Positions 26,401-35,753 of a stretch of DNA of 64,000 nt are shown here, in pieces. The notes under the pieces were generated by a model, which did no database searches, was not told where the DNA came from, and saw only the letters and a list, made by a program, of their open reading frames with translations. The translations under genes were made by a program, and so were the position numbers. This stretch comes from Phycisphaerae bacterium (lineage in GTDB: Bacteria; Planctomycetota; Phycisphaerae; UBA1845): positions 1 through 64,000 of the forward strand of contig JAJDEB010000027.1 of assembly GCA_029260015.1 (NCBI GenBank), given 5' to 3'. Positions within the stretch are counted from its first letter, which is position 1; each line of letters begins with the position of its first letter.

Positions 26401-26826
26401 TTATGCGCCGCCAACGAGCAAATTTTGAACTTCCAAACGCCAAGATGTCTCGATCCAATCGTCGCCGATCGGTCCGACGCGTTCGACCTTCCACCCAGCA
26501 TTCCGCAAGAGGTAGATCATCAAATCCGCGCGCTCAATGTTTGATGAATGCACGATAACTGGACAAATTGAATTACGCGCCGCAAGGAATTCTGCAACTT
26601 GGACTCCATCGCCCGGATCACCATCTTCAATCGGAGCTTCCAGATCATGATCCAAAGAGATTAGGCATGTTGAGGAAGAGTGACTGTCGAAGTTCCGGAT
26701 GAATGCTGGCGCTGTATGCGACATGATGGCCTGAATCGTTGGATCATACTCACGCAACTGAACCGTCATTCTCATTCGGCGGTCCGAGTCATCCTCAAGG
26801 ATATGAACATTGCGATCCATATTCAT
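26401..26826 (-). CDS. Cyclic-phosphate-processing receiver (cREC)-like protein
   Basis: A 141-residue single-domain protein. It has VHILEDDSDRRMRM at the start, then SLDHDLEAPIEDGDPGDG (residues about 57-75), and CPVIVHSSNIERADLMIYLL near residue 90. These LDHDL and HSSN motifs define the cREC domain, a receiver-fold family linked by comparative genomics to nucleic-acid repair or conflict systems rather than to phosphotransfer. The real catalytic role is unproven. It is followed by an O-methyltransferase on the same strand but looks separately transcribed. It has no obvious partner in the window. Confidence 0.72.
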   Translation of the reverse strand: MNMDRNVHILEDDSDRRMRMTVQLREYDPTIQAIMSHTAPAFIRNFDSHSSSTCLISLDHDLEAPIEDGDPGDGVQVAEFLAARNSICPVIVHSSNIERADLMIYLLRNAGWKVERVGPIGDDWIETSWRLEVQNLLVGGA

Positions 26827-26864
26827 GATTATTGAAAACAGAGGTCAGTCGAAATATTCAACAT

Positions 26865-27533
26865 CTACGCCACGACCAGCGCCATCGTGAATCCGTCGTA
26901 GCCCTTACTGCTGACAGTCTGAATCGTCGTGGCGCTGACACGGGGTTCGGCTGCGATTAGTTCGTTTAGCCTTCGGACGCCTTGCACGCTTTCGTCTTTG
27001 CTATTTGCGTCGATCACTTCACCGTCGCGGACAACGTTATCGACGATGATGATGCTGCCGACGTGCGTCAGTTTCAGCGCCCATGCGAAGTAGTCCGGAT
27101 TGCTTGGTTTGTCGGCATCGATGAAGACCAGATCGAACGGATCGTCATTCTTTGCTGCAATTTGTTCGAGACTTTCAAGCGCCGGCCCTTCGATCAACTC
27201 AACGCGGTCACTTAATCCGGCATGGGTGATGTTGTCGCTTGCGACTTTTGCATGATGCGGGTCGCGCTCCAGCGTGATTAGTTTGCCCCCTTCTGCCAAC
27301 CCTCGGGCCATCCAAATGGCGCTGTATCCGCCGAGCGTGCCTACTTCGAGGATTCGCTTCGCCCCCATCGAACGGGCGAGCAGTTGCAGCATCTTTCCAA
27401 GTCCCGGAGGCACCTGGATTTCAGGCAAGCCGGCTTCGGCGCTTTTGGCGAGCGATTGGTCCAGCGCATCGTCTGGCATGATCACGCAATCTTTGACGTA
27501 CTCTTCAACGGCTGTCCATGTTTCCTGACCCAT
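26865..27533 (-). CDS. SAM-dependent O-methyltransferase (CCoAOMT-like)
   Basis: A class I methyltransferase of 222 residues. It has the SAM site ILEVGTLGGYSAIWMARGL (residues about 61-79), acidic residue after strand 2 in LITLERDPHH, and the divalent-metal-binding DLVFIDADKPSNPDYF, followed by IIIVDNVVRDGEV. This arrangement matches the family-3 O-methyltransferases that act on catechol-like hydroxyls. The substrate is not predictable. It lies 24 bp downstream of ppc on the same strand and may be co-transcribed with it. Confidence 0.88.
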   Translation of the reverse strand: MGQETWTAVEEYVKDCVIMPDDALDQSLAKSAEAGLPEIQVPPGLGKMLQLLARSMGAKRILEVGTLGGYSAIWMARGLAEGGKLITLERDPHHAKVASDNITHAGLSDRVELIEGPALESLEQIAAKNDDPFDLVFIDADKPSNPDYFAWALKLTHVGSIIIVDNVVRDGEVIDANSKDESVQGVRRLNELIAAEPRVSATTIQTVSSKGYDGFTMALVVA

Positions 27534-27557
27534 TGCATTCCTCGAATAATTAGCCCA

Positions 27558-30299
27558 CTAGCCTGTACTTTGCATCGCCGCAGCGATCCCGTTGATGCTC
27601 AAGAACAGCGCCGCGCGAATGGCATCTTCCTCGTCTGAACCGGCTTTGAAGCGCGTCATCAATTCGATCTGCAAAAGATTCAGCACGTCGGTATACGGGT
27701 TGCGTGCATAAATCGCCCGCTGAATCACGGGGTTGTTATCCAGCAATTTATCCTGACCGGTGATCGCCAATATCGCCTTCTTGGTCAATGTAAACTCACT
27801 GACGATGGTTTCGTGCAAACTCTTATCCGCAAACGCAGCGTACCGGCTCGCGATCACCAAACGCGCGCGGGCCATCTCCTGCTGGGCGTTGTCGATCACC
27901 GTGCGGAAGAAATCCCACTCGCGATACCATCGCTGCATGGTCGAAAGCGCCTCGCCATCATCCGCCGTCACTTTTTCGATCGCAGACCCGATCCCATACC
28001 AGCCGGGAACCGTATACCGCGTTTGCGTCCACGCAAAAACCCAGGGAATCGCCCGTAGATTCTCAAGCCCCACAGACTTTCCCGAACGCGAAACCGGTCG
28101 CGAGGCGATGGGCAGGCGGCTTATATGCTCGATTGGCGAGCAACCCGTATAAAACTCCCAGAAGTCCGGATGATCGACGAGTTTTCGATACTTTTCCATG
28201 GAGTGCCGCGCTATGGCACTCATGATCGTCGCGCTATCTTCATCAGAATCCTTTTGCAGCGAAGACTCCGAAACATCCGTCTCAGTTCCGATGATCATCG
28301 CATGGACAATCTGTTCGACGTGTCGCCTCGCAATCGCAGGCAGCGCGTATCGAAACGTGATCACTTCGCCTTGCTCGGTGAAGCGAATCCGCCCGTTACG
28401 ACTTTCCGGCGGGCTGGCAAGAATAGCCCGGTTGGCCCGCCCGCCACCACGCCCCACCGTTCCCCCGCGTCCGTGGAAGAATCGAAAATCGATTTTGTGT
28501 TCGTGCATCACCGCAGCCAACCGCCGCTGCGCGACTTGCAGCGCCCAGTTGCTCATCCAGTATCCACCGTCTTTATTGCTGTCTGAGTAGCCAAGCATGA
28601 TCTCCTGCTGACGTCGCCTGGCTTCCAGATGCCGGGCATAGAGCGGATGCGTCACCAGCTTGGTCATCAATTCGGGGGCGCGTTCGAGGTCATCGATGGT
28701 TTCAAAGAGTGGTACCACATCGAGCATCGCTTCGACGCGATTCCCGCGCATCCGCCACAAACCGGCTTCCTTCATCAACACCAATACGGTGAGCAAATCG
28801 CTGACATCGTGCGTCATGCTGATGATGTAACTGCCGATCGCGGCTGGCGTGGTTCGACTGGTCTCTCGCAGCGTTTCGTATAATTCCAGCAGATCGCGCG
28901 TCGCATCCGAAACCTCCGCGTCGCGCGGCAAGAGTGGCCGTGGATCTTCAAGCTGGTCGCTCAGCAATTGGCAGCGATCGTCTTCGTCCAGCGATACGTA
29001 GTCCTCATGAATACGGGCCAGCCGCACCAACTCTGCAACGGCGGCAGTATGCACGTCGCTATGCTGGCGGATGTCGAGCGACGCAAAGTGCAACCCAAAC
29101 GCCTCAGCCCGCACCCGCAAATCCCGCAATCGTCCCTGCGAAATGATCGCCAACCCGCACTCGTCAAGACAAGTCTGCATGAGAGAAATGTCCGCATTGA
29201 ATTGGGCAGACAAATACGCTCCAGCGTCTTCGCGCGCGGCGCGCAGCTTGGCAATCATTTGCAGAATCCGCGTGCGATACGGCTCGAATTGCAAATCCCG
29301 TTGGTCAGATTCCTTCAGCGGACATCGCTTTTCGTCAACGTCAATCGCTTCCAGAAGCGCCGGGCAAACATCTACGCACTTCGTCGAAATGGACAACTCG
29401 TGGCGCAGTTCTGTCAGTTGCGCAATGAATTGATCGATGACGGCTTGACGCAGCTCCCGAAGCGTTCCGCGCGTGACTTCGTTCGTCACCAACGGGTTCC
29501 CATCGCGATCGCCACCAATCCATGTGCGATAGCGAACAAAACTCGACATCGGGGGCGTCGCGTCGTAATACGTTTCCAGCGCTCCGCCAAGGTCGCGATA
29601 AAGCTGCGGCACCGCATCCCAGATCGCACCATTCAAGAAATACAGCCCATTGCGCACTTCCGTAATCACATGGGGCCGCTCAGATCGAACCTCGTCGGTG
29701 GCAAACATCAGGAACACGTCGCGGACGATTTGCTCATCGTTTTGCTTCGCGTCAGCGGCTGCCAGATTTTGATCATGTCGCCGCAGCAAAGCGTCAGCCA
29801 CCCGCTTTTGATTACGCAGCACACTGCGACGTCGTGCCTCGGTCGGATGCGCCGTGAGGGTCGGTTGAATATCGAGGCGACCAAGCACCTTAAGCACACG
29901 ATCGAGCGACCACCCGCGGCGCTTCAACTGAGCGATCGCGTCGGCAATGGATTCCGCCCGAGGTTTCTCGGCGCTGGCGTCGCGCTCGCGCTGTCGATTG
30001 ACGCGAATGATTTCAACCTGCTCGGCTTTGTTGGCCAGGTGGAATCGAAGGGTCAAGGTCTTGAGCAGGTCGCGAATCTCAAAGACATCAAGCTTTGAAA
30101 TAATCGAGGCGGCTTGATCGCGCAAATCGTCTTCTGGATGTTTCGATGGCTCATGTGCCAAATCAACATCCTGAGCGCGTCGACACAAATCGACCAACTT
30201 GGCGAACAGGTCGCAGGGTCCGTCCCCCAGACCACGGCGCACGACCTGTTGCAATAGTTCGTCAAGATGGGTGATGTCATCATTTAACAGAACGGACAT
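27558..30299 (-). CDS. ppc: Phosphoenolpyruvate carboxylase
   Basis: PEP carboxylase of 913 residues, the usual length, which makes oxaloacetate from PEP and bicarbonate to refill the TCA cycle. Catalytic blocks visible in order are QPTLTAHPTEARRRS with the catalytic His, VRYRTWIGGDRDGNP, MLGYSDSNKDGGYWMSNW, and FRFFHGRGGTVGRGGG. The C-terminus is NGIAAAMQSTG, where the family usually ends in RNTG. GGAGA precedes the ATG at 8 nt. It is the last gene before a gene-poor gap and the cbb3 region. Confidence 0.95.
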   Translation of the reverse strand: MSVLLNDDITHLDELLQQVVRRGLGDGPCDLFAKLVDLCRRAQDVDLAHEPSKHPEDDLRDQAASIISKLDVFEIRDLLKTLTLRFHLANKAEQVEIIRVNRQRERDASAEKPRAESIADAIAQLKRRGWSLDRVLKVLGRLDIQPTLTAHPTEARRRSVLRNQKRVADALLRRHDQNLAAADAKQNDEQIVRDVFLMFATDEVRSERPHVITEVRNGLYFLNGAIWDAVPQLYRDLGGALETYYDATPPMSSFVRYRTWIGGDRDGNPLVTNEVTRGTLRELRQAVIDQFIAQLTELRHELSISTKCVDVCPALLEAIDVDEKRCPLKESDQRDLQFEPYRTRILQMIAKLRAAREDAGAYLSAQFNADISLMQTCLDECGLAIISQGRLRDLRVRAEAFGLHFASLDIRQHSDVHTAAVAELVRLARIHEDYVSLDEDDRCQLLSDQLEDPRPLLPRDAEVSDATRDLLELYETLRETSRTTPAAIGSYIISMTHDVSDLLTVLVLMKEAGLWRMRGNRVEAMLDVVPLFETIDDLERAPELMTKLVTHPLYARHLEARRRQQEIMLGYSDSNKDGGYWMSNWALQVAQRRLAAVMHEHKIDFRFFHGRGGTVGRGGGRANRAILASPPESRNGRIRFTEQGEVITFRYALPAIARRHVEQIVHAMIIGTETDVSESSLQKDSDEDSATIMSAIARHSMEKYRKLVDHPDFWEFYTGCSPIEHISRLPIASRPVSRSGKSVGLENLRAIPWVFAWTQTRYTVPGWYGIGSAIEKVTADDGEALSTMQRWYREWDFFRTVIDNAQQEMARARLVIASRYAAFADKSLHETIVSEFTLTKKAILAITGQDKLLDNNPVIQRAIYARNPYTDVLNLLQIELMTRFKAGSDEEDAIRAALFLSINGIAAAMQSTG

Positions 30300-31260
30300 G
30301 GTTCGATCTCCGATCGAAAAACGACCGAGTCAACTCGATTACGCGAAGCACAATAGCCTGCGAACCCCTCAAAAACACAAGCCGAACTGGCCTCAGAATA
30401 AGCGGAGAGGGAAGGATTCGGGAATCTGGTTTTTACAGGTCATGGATCAACAACGAGATACTGACATAATTTGTTTTTAGAAATAGAGTTATGATCCAGA
30501 GTCATGGACCGGAAAACGTCACGGGTTCTCATTGTCATGACCTTTATATCACACTTGAATCGATGCAGACAGTTGTCGCATCATCGAGCACTTGGCCCGC
30601 ACGGTGGTTTTCGCCTCAATTTCGCCCCCAAGAATACGCTCATTGCCACCCCTTTGATCGCACTCTTCTTGGACGCAAGCAGCTTGTTCACTTCTGTACG
30701 CGATTCGGTGGCAACCAGCGATTGCCACAACCCGTTGCCACGACCTGTTGAAAGTCAAATCGCATTTTGCAAACAAGTGTTCTGCGTTCGGGCAGAAGGA
30801 CGCGCACATCAACATGACATTGGTGCCGAAACGTCAAGGTCGATGGCGGCTACATTCAGGTGCGTCTGATCTGTTCGTCAATGCCAAAGCATGGCACAAC
30901 ACCATCACGAAGTTTCACGCATTGCTGGACAATCCTCGATCATTATAAGTCACCCAAGACCGCGCAAGTTAGTTCGATCAGCCGAAGCCCCTACCTTCCA
31001 ATTTGAAACAGGGTTGATTGACGCAGCGGCTGGGTGAAATGGCGCAAGAATGTCGTGTGTTTTTCCACACATTTTGCATCGTCGAATTCTGCAAATATTT
31101 ATGGTTGAATCAACGCGCATTTTGGATGACAAACTACACTTAACGTTTGTCTCACATTCAGTTCAAAAGTAATCGAGTCAATGAAAGAGTGACATCAAGT
31201 TACTGATCTTTCGTGCATTGCAGATGTGACTTGAGTCAACGGGTGAGTGTAAGTAAACCC
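30300..31260. other. 960-bp stretch without a supported gene
   Basis: Several short frames exist (30504-30869 +, 30549-30815 -, 30748-30948 +), but none has a ribosome binding site plus family resemblance. The right end carries three copies of a TTGANTCAACG-like word at 31105-31115, 31173-31183 (degenerate) and 31231-31241. These may be operators for the cbb3 operon. No RNA gene was recognised. A decayed gene is possible. Confidence 0.45.
31105..31241. promoter_or_regulatory. Three TTGANTCAACG-like words upstream of the cbb3 operon
   Basis: TTGAATCAACG (31105), TCGAGTCAATG (31173) and TTGAGTCAACG (31231) are spaced 68 and 58 bp apart. They have TTGA/TCAA half sites, like Crp-Fnr family sites, but with one base between halves instead of four, so they are not standard FNR boxes. 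A role as operator is a guess from position and repetition. Confidence 0.3.
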
Positions 31261-31893
31261 ATGGAATCCAACTCAGGCAACAAGCTTAATGAAATTGACG
31301 AGCTGAAGCAGCGGCTTGCGCGACTTGAAAGTGAGTTGAATAGCAGCCCAGACAAACGCTGGACACCGCCGAAGTTCTATGTCGCCTACGAATTGATTGG
31401 CGGGATGACGCTAGGATTGGTCGCTGCGGGTGCAAGCCTGATGTTCAATGTCATTGGCGCTTTGATGACACAGCGGCATCCACTCGAATTGATTCGCGTT
31501 TACCTGACATTTCCGATGGGCGAGAAGGCGCTCACGCTTGAAAGCGATTTTGCGCTGGCGGCTGGTGTTTGCCTTTATTTAATGACTGGAATGATCGGCG
31601 GGATTCCGATTCACATGATTCTAAGTCGCTACTTTTCCAGGAGTACGTTGGCGATTAGGTTTGTCGCTGCGACAGTTTTGGGGCTTGGCGTTTGGTTGGT
31701 GAATTTCTACGGCATCCTCACGTGGTTGCAACCCAAACTGATCGGTGGCAATTGGATCGTGACGATGATTCCGATCTGGGTTGCGATAGCAACGCATCTT
31801 GTGTTCGCATGGACAATGCTGGTGGTTGGAAGGCTCGGTCAGTTTGTTCCATCGATGCCACCGCACGCTCGCGTCGAAACGCCATCGTCGTAG
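31261..31893 (+). CDS. Membrane protein preceding the cbb3 operon
   Basis: A 210-residue protein that I do not recognise. The N-terminal 30 residues form a short coiled coil (NEIDELKQRLARLESEL), followed by four hydrophobic segments at about residues 50-72, 102-122, 132-155 and 165-190. The first contains YELIGGMTLGLVAAGASLMFNVIGALM. The position just ahead of the cytochrome c and ccoN genes, on the same strand, suggests a role in oxidase assembly or as an accessory subunit. The ATG at 31261 was chosen; the frame is open 16 codons further upstream, without a better ribosome site. Confidence 0.6.
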   Translation: MESNSGNKLNEIDELKQRLARLESELNSSPDKRWTPPKFYVAYELIGGMTLGLVAAGASLMFNVIGALMTQRHPLELIRVYLTFPMGEKALTLESDFALAAGVCLYLMTGMIGGIPIHMILSRYFSRSTLAIRFVAATVLGLGVWLVNFYGILTWLQPKLIGGNWIVTMIPIWVAIATHLVFAWTMLVVGRLGQFVPSMPPHARVETPSS

Positions 31894-31962
31894 TGAATTG
31901 TGTGGCTCACAACATGCGAGAAAACGTTTTGGCATCACAATCCCTAAGAGGCGGAAATATAA

Positions 31963-32985
31963 ATGAATTCGCTTAAACGTTGGCGTACTTGCTTCGCGGC
32001 AATGTTGCTCCTGGGTGGCTGTGTACCTGGAGCGCAAGAAACGGACGTCGATTCATCCAAGCCGACCGAGTTCGGTTACCAAACCACTCCGCGCACCGTG
32101 CGCCTCTTGGAAGGTGAAGCTGCTTACAATTTCTATTGCATCGGTTGCCACGGTGAGAACGGTTTGGGCAACGGACCGGCAGCTCGATTCCTGAACCCCG
32201 CCCCGCGCAACTTTCAAGATGCAAAGTTCAAATTCATCAGCACCCGCTTCGCGGAACTGCCCACCGATCAAGATCTGTTTCGCAGCATCAGCAACGGACT
32301 TCGCGGCAGTTCAATGCCCGCATGGGGACACTTGCCCGCGCAAACTCGATGGGCGTTGGTCGAGTACATCAAAACGTTCAGCGATATCTGGCAGCGCCCG
32401 CCGACGCCGGCAATCCCGTTTGTGACAGATCCGTACGTCGAAGCTGCGGACAAGTCGGCGGCCATCCGTCGCGGTGAAGTCGCCTATCATGGTTTCTTTA
32501 GCTGCTGGAATTGCCATCCAGCGTACGTTCCCGCCGAGAGAATCAGCGAGTATTCGGTGGTGTTGGGCGGACCACCGCGATCTGGATTGCGCGATGGGTT
32601 GAACCAAGCCGCGATTAAAACGGACGAAGAAGACAAAACGATATTCGCGCCCGATTTCAAGCGTGACTACATTAAAGCCGGAACATCGGTTGAGGACTTG
32701 TATCGCCCGATCGCAGCCGGCATCACCGGAACCGCGATGCCCACTTGGATCGATGCCGCTGCCAGCGGGCCGGAAGATGAGGATGGCAACAAGCTGGTCA
32801 CCCAAGCCGACATCTGGGCGATCGCCTATTACGTTCAGGACTTGATCAAAAAACGAAAAGTCATGATACCGTCGGACGCCGTCGTCGTGCGATCCAATCG
32901 CGAAATGCGGTTCGGCGAATTGGGCATGGAATACACCGCCGAACTTCCGGTTGTGGAGTCCGAAGAATTCATCGAAGACGAATAA
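31963..32985 (+). CDS. Di-heme cytochrome c lipoprotein
   Basis: This 340-residue protein has a signal sequence with lipobox LLLGGC (Cys20), so it is probably anchored to a membrane on the outside. Two class I cytochrome c domains are present: C59-I-G-C-H63 with GNGPAARF following, and C181-W-N-C-H185. Possible Met ligands are in SSMPAWGHLP and TAMPTWIDAA. It sits immediately before ccoN and ccoO in an operon that lacks ccoP. With two hemes and similar size, it is the best candidate to replace CcoP as electron entry to the oxidase. AGAGGCGGA precedes the start. Confidence 0.85.
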   Translation: MNSLKRWRTCFAAMLLLGGCVPGAQETDVDSSKPTEFGYQTTPRTVRLLEGEAAYNFYCIGCHGENGLGNGPAARFLNPAPRNFQDAKFKFISTRFAELPTDQDLFRSISNGLRGSSMPAWGHLPAQTRWALVEYIKTFSDIWQRPPTPAIPFVTDPYVEAADKSAAIRRGEVAYHGFFSCWNCHPAYVPAERISEYSVVLGGPPRSGLRDGLNQAAIKTDEEDKTIFAPDFKRDYIKAGTSVEDLYRPIAAGITGTAMPTWIDAAASGPEDEDGNKLVTQADIWAIAYYVQDLIKKRKVMIPSDAVVVRSNREMRFGELGMEYTAELPVVESEEFIEDE

Positions 32986-33078
32986 CGACGGTCTCTAACA
33001 TTCTGCCAGGCTTTCAAAGCATCATGCGGGAGTCGAGATCGTAGCGCTGCGGGCAAGTTTCATCGGAGTAAATGTTTC

Positions 33079-34545
33079 ATGGCGGACACAGTAGAATCAA
33101 ACATCTCTGAAGGATCAAACATATCCGGCGCATCTATTTCAAAGGACGGCAACAGGCCGTTGGTTGAAGTCAATCTGGTCAAGTGGCATTTCATCATGGG
33201 CATCGCGTTCCTGCTGGTCTCGATGCTCGCCGGGTTCCTCTACTCATTGCAGTTCATGCAAATCTATCCGCTAAAAGGCATCGCCTTTTTCTCACCCGGG
33301 CGCTGGCGATTTGTTCACACGAACGGGGTTGCGTACGGATTCATTGCCAATGTGTTCCTTGGCATGCTTCATTGGGTCGTGCCAAGGTTGACCTTGCGAC
33401 CGGCGGCCAGCCGATCCTTGGGTTATTTCATTTTCTTCGCTTGGCAAGGCATACTCGTCGCGACCGTTATTGGCTTGCTTATGGGACAGGCTCAGGCGCT
33501 CGAATGGGGTGAGACTCCTGTCTGGATCGATCCGGTTGCGCTGCTGGGTTTAATCCTCGTGGCGATCAATTTCATTGCGCCGATCATGAAAGTGTCCGGG
33601 CCGCTTTACGTCACCATGTGGTACTTCATGGCCGCCTTCGTCTGGACCGTCCTGGTTTATGCCATGGGCAACTTCCTACCCGAGTATCACATGAACGGGG
33701 TGGCGGCTGGCGCGATCGGTGGATTGTTTATTCACGATCTGGTCGGTCTGTTCGTTACGCCGCTGGGTTGGGGCATGATGTATTATTTTGTGCCGATTAT
33801 TTTGCGCAAACCGATCTGGAGTCACGGGCTGTCACTTGTGGGGTTTTGGGGACTGGCGTTCTTTTATCCGCTCAACGGTATTCACCATTTCTTGTACACG
33901 CCTATCCCGATGTTCCTGCAATATGGTGCGGTCATTTCGACGATCGCAGTTGAATTGGTGGTGACCACCGTCATCTTCAACTTTTTCATGACGCTGCGCG
34001 GTTCGGGCGACATGTTGCGGCGCTCGATCCCGATTCGATGGTTCTATACTGGAATGATTTTCTACTTCACGACGTGCTTTCAATGTGCGTTTCAAACAAC
34101 GTTGACGTTTCAACAAATCATTCACTTTACGGACTGGGTCGTCGGCCACGCCCACTTGGTTATGTTCGGTGTGTTCGGATTCTGGCTGCTTGGCACGATG
34201 GTTTATCTGCTGCCCAGGGTACTGGGGCGCACCCGTTGGTATAGCGAATCGCTTCACGAATGGCACTATTGGATTACGGCGATCAGCATGCTGGTGATGT
34301 TCTTTGACCTGACCATTGCCGGATTGATACAGGGTTATATGTGGAAAGAACTTGCCTCGTGGGAATCGACGTTGAAGGCGTCCGCACCGTTCTGGATGAT
34401 CCGATCGATTTCGGGCACCGCGATGATTTTTGCCCAGTTCATTTTCGCCTACAACGTGTTGATGACCTGGTTGGGCAAACCATCCAAAGAAGCGGCAATG
34501 GATCGCGCGGTTGCGACAGATGAAGAAGGTTTGGCACCTGCGTAG
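33079..34545 (+). CDS. ccoN: cbb3-type cytochrome c oxidase subunit I
   Basis: The catalytic subunit of a C-family heme-copper oxidase, with 488 residues and about twelve helices. Metal ligands are present: H80 and H359 for low-spin heme b, H357 for heme b3, and H219, H269 and H270 for CuB. Y263 in FFYPLNGIHH aligns with the cross-linked active-site Tyr, so O2 reduction is expected. The conserved Glu near the heme b3 ligand (E323 in Pseudomonas stutzeri, aligned from memory) appears as Gln335. The N-terminal 25 residues are an extra polar, Ser-rich extension. Such oxidases work at very low O2. Confidence 0.92.
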   Translation: MADTVESNISEGSNISGASISKDGNRPLVEVNLVKWHFIMGIAFLLVSMLAGFLYSLQFMQIYPLKGIAFFSPGRWRFVHTNGVAYGFIANVFLGMLHWVVPRLTLRPAASRSLGYFIFFAWQGILVATVIGLLMGQAQALEWGETPVWIDPVALLGLILVAINFIAPIMKVSGPLYVTMWYFMAAFVWTVLVYAMGNFLPEYHMNGVAAGAIGGLFIHDLVGLFVTPLGWGMMYYFVPIILRKPIWSHGLSLVGFWGLAFFYPLNGIHHFLYTPIPMFLQYGAVISTIAVELVVTTVIFNFFMTLRGSGDMLRRSIPIRWFYTGMIFYFTTCFQCAFQTTLTFQQIIHFTDWVVGHAHLVMFGVFGFWLLGTMVYLLPRVLGRTRWYSESLHEWHYWITAISMLVMFFDLTIAGLIQGYMWKELASWESTLKASAPFWMIRSISGTAMIFAQFIFAYNVLMTWLGKPSKEAAMDRAVATDEEGLAPA

Positions 34546-34624
34546 TCAGTAGGGTTTTGAGTGCAAATCGATTCCGAATAAGGTCAGTCCCGGGATCGCA
34601 CAAGAATAGGAGCTTGGCTCAGTC

Positions 34625-35296
34625 ATGTTGGAATCCAAATCAGGAGTATTCTTTGTTGCGGGTTTGGCATTCTTTGGGATTGCCTTCATCGTGATGGGAG
34701 CACTTCCCTACACCATTTATCGTGGACTTCCGGAAGAATCCGTCGCCGACATGATTCAGGAGCACGGTATCGTGCCGGAATTCGTCGAGTTGGCTGAGAA
34801 GTTTCCGACGCAGTTCAAAGAGTATTACGGCGAGTGCAATGTCGAAAGTTTTGAAGCCGCCCTTCGCCGCGGACATCGCATCTATATCGGCGAAGCTTGT
34901 TGGCATTGTCACAGCCAATTCGTTCGTCCGGTATCGAAAGAATCGTCACGCTGGGGGCCCGTCGCCCACGCCCGCGAGTACAACAACGAGTTACAGCGCC
35001 CGGTCCTCTTCGGCACGCGGCGCGTGGGTCCCGATCTATCACGAGAAGCCGGACGGCGATCCAATGATTGGCACATCGCCCATTTCTACAAACCGACCAA
35101 TGTGGTGCCTTCATCGGTCATGCCCGAATACTCATGGTTTTTTGATGATGACGGATATCCCAATCGAGATGGGATGGCCATCATTATGTATGTGCAGTGG
35201 CTGGGCAGTTGGATCGACGAATACCCGTATTATTTGGGCGAAGGCCCCAAGGGTCCGGGGTCGGCTGAGAACATCGACATGAGTGGCGTCGAATAG
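34625..35296 (+). CDS. ccoO: cbb3-type cytochrome c oxidase subunit II
   Basis: A mono-heme membrane-anchored cytochrome c of 223 residues. The single N-terminal helix spans residues about 8-30 (FFVAGLAFFGIAFIVMGALPY). The heme site is C92-W-H-C-H96, followed by SQFVRPVSKE, and the family block FGTRRVGPDLSREAGRRSNDWH with VVPSSVMPEYSWFF contains the probable Met ligand. CcoO passes electrons to CcoN. It directly follows ccoN. The ribosome site AGGAG is unusually far (about 14 nt) from the ATG. Confidence 0.92.
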   Translation: MLESKSGVFFVAGLAFFGIAFIVMGALPYTIYRGLPEESVADMIQEHGIVPEFVELAEKFPTQFKEYYGECNVESFEAALRRGHRIYIGEACWHCHSQFVRPVSKESSRWGPVAHAREYNNELQRPVLFGTRRVGPDLSREAGRRSNDWHIAHFYKPTNVVPSSVMPEYSWFFDDDGYPNRDGMAIIMYVQWLGSWIDEYPYYLGEGPKGPGSAENIDMSGVE

Positions 35297-35357
35297 CCGA
35301 CGTTCAAATTGATCGGTCGCGATAGAATCGTGCGCAGCATCTTTGAAAGGTTCACCA

Positions 35358-35690
35358 GTGGTTAGCAAGACGAAGCAAACTCGGGCTCAGCGCATCACCT
35401 TGATTCTGTTTATTTTGGTGTTCCTGCTGCCAGCCGGTGTTGGCTTTGCGATTAAGCTGTACGAATTCATGACCGTCGCCAACGGAGCAACGAGCGAAGG
35501 AACGTTCATGCTGGTTCCGGTGCTCAATTATTTTATCGTATTTATGGGCATGCTTTGCATGCTTGCGTGGGCGGCGACCAACGGCATGTTTCGTGATATT
35601 GAGAAGCCCAAGTTTGACATGCTTCAACGGGAAAAGGAACTTGACGAACGCGACGGCAAACCCTGGAATGACGAGACGCTATTCAACTAA
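35358..35690 (+). CDS. Small two-helix membrane protein of the cbb3 operon
   Basis: A 110-residue protein that I do not recognise. It has two hydrophobic segments at about residues 14-36 (ITLILFILVFLLPAGVGFAIKL) and 52-76 (FMLVPVLNYFIVFMGMLCMLAW), then a charged C-terminal tail. The GTG at 35358 is chosen because GAAAGG lies 7 nt upstream, rather than the earlier TTG. Its place between ccoO and ccoI suggests an assembly factor or non-canonical fourth subunit, but it has no CxxCH and so cannot be CcoP. Confidence 0.6.
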   Translation: MVSKTKQTRAQRITLILFILVFLLPAGVGFAIKLYEFMTVANGATSEGTFMLVPVLNYFIVFMGMLCMLAWAATNGMFRDIEKPKFDMLQREKELDERDGKPWNDETLFN

Positions 35691-35753
35691 CCGTCATCGC
35701 ACGTCGCAATCACCAACATGCTTCACTGCGAACCAATGCTTAGAGGTACTTTC

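Noticed and set aside
31100..31245. FNR boxes (TTGAT-N4-ATCAA) before the cbb3 operon
   Set aside because: TTGA/TCAA half sites are there, but the spacing is one base, not four. They are listed only as unexplained words.
33781..33880. Loss of the active-site Tyr in CcoN, which would suggest an NO reductase
   Set aside because: First suspected because the YSYRLS segment reads WSHGLS, but the cross-linked Tyr aligns with Y263 in FFYPLNGIHH and is present.
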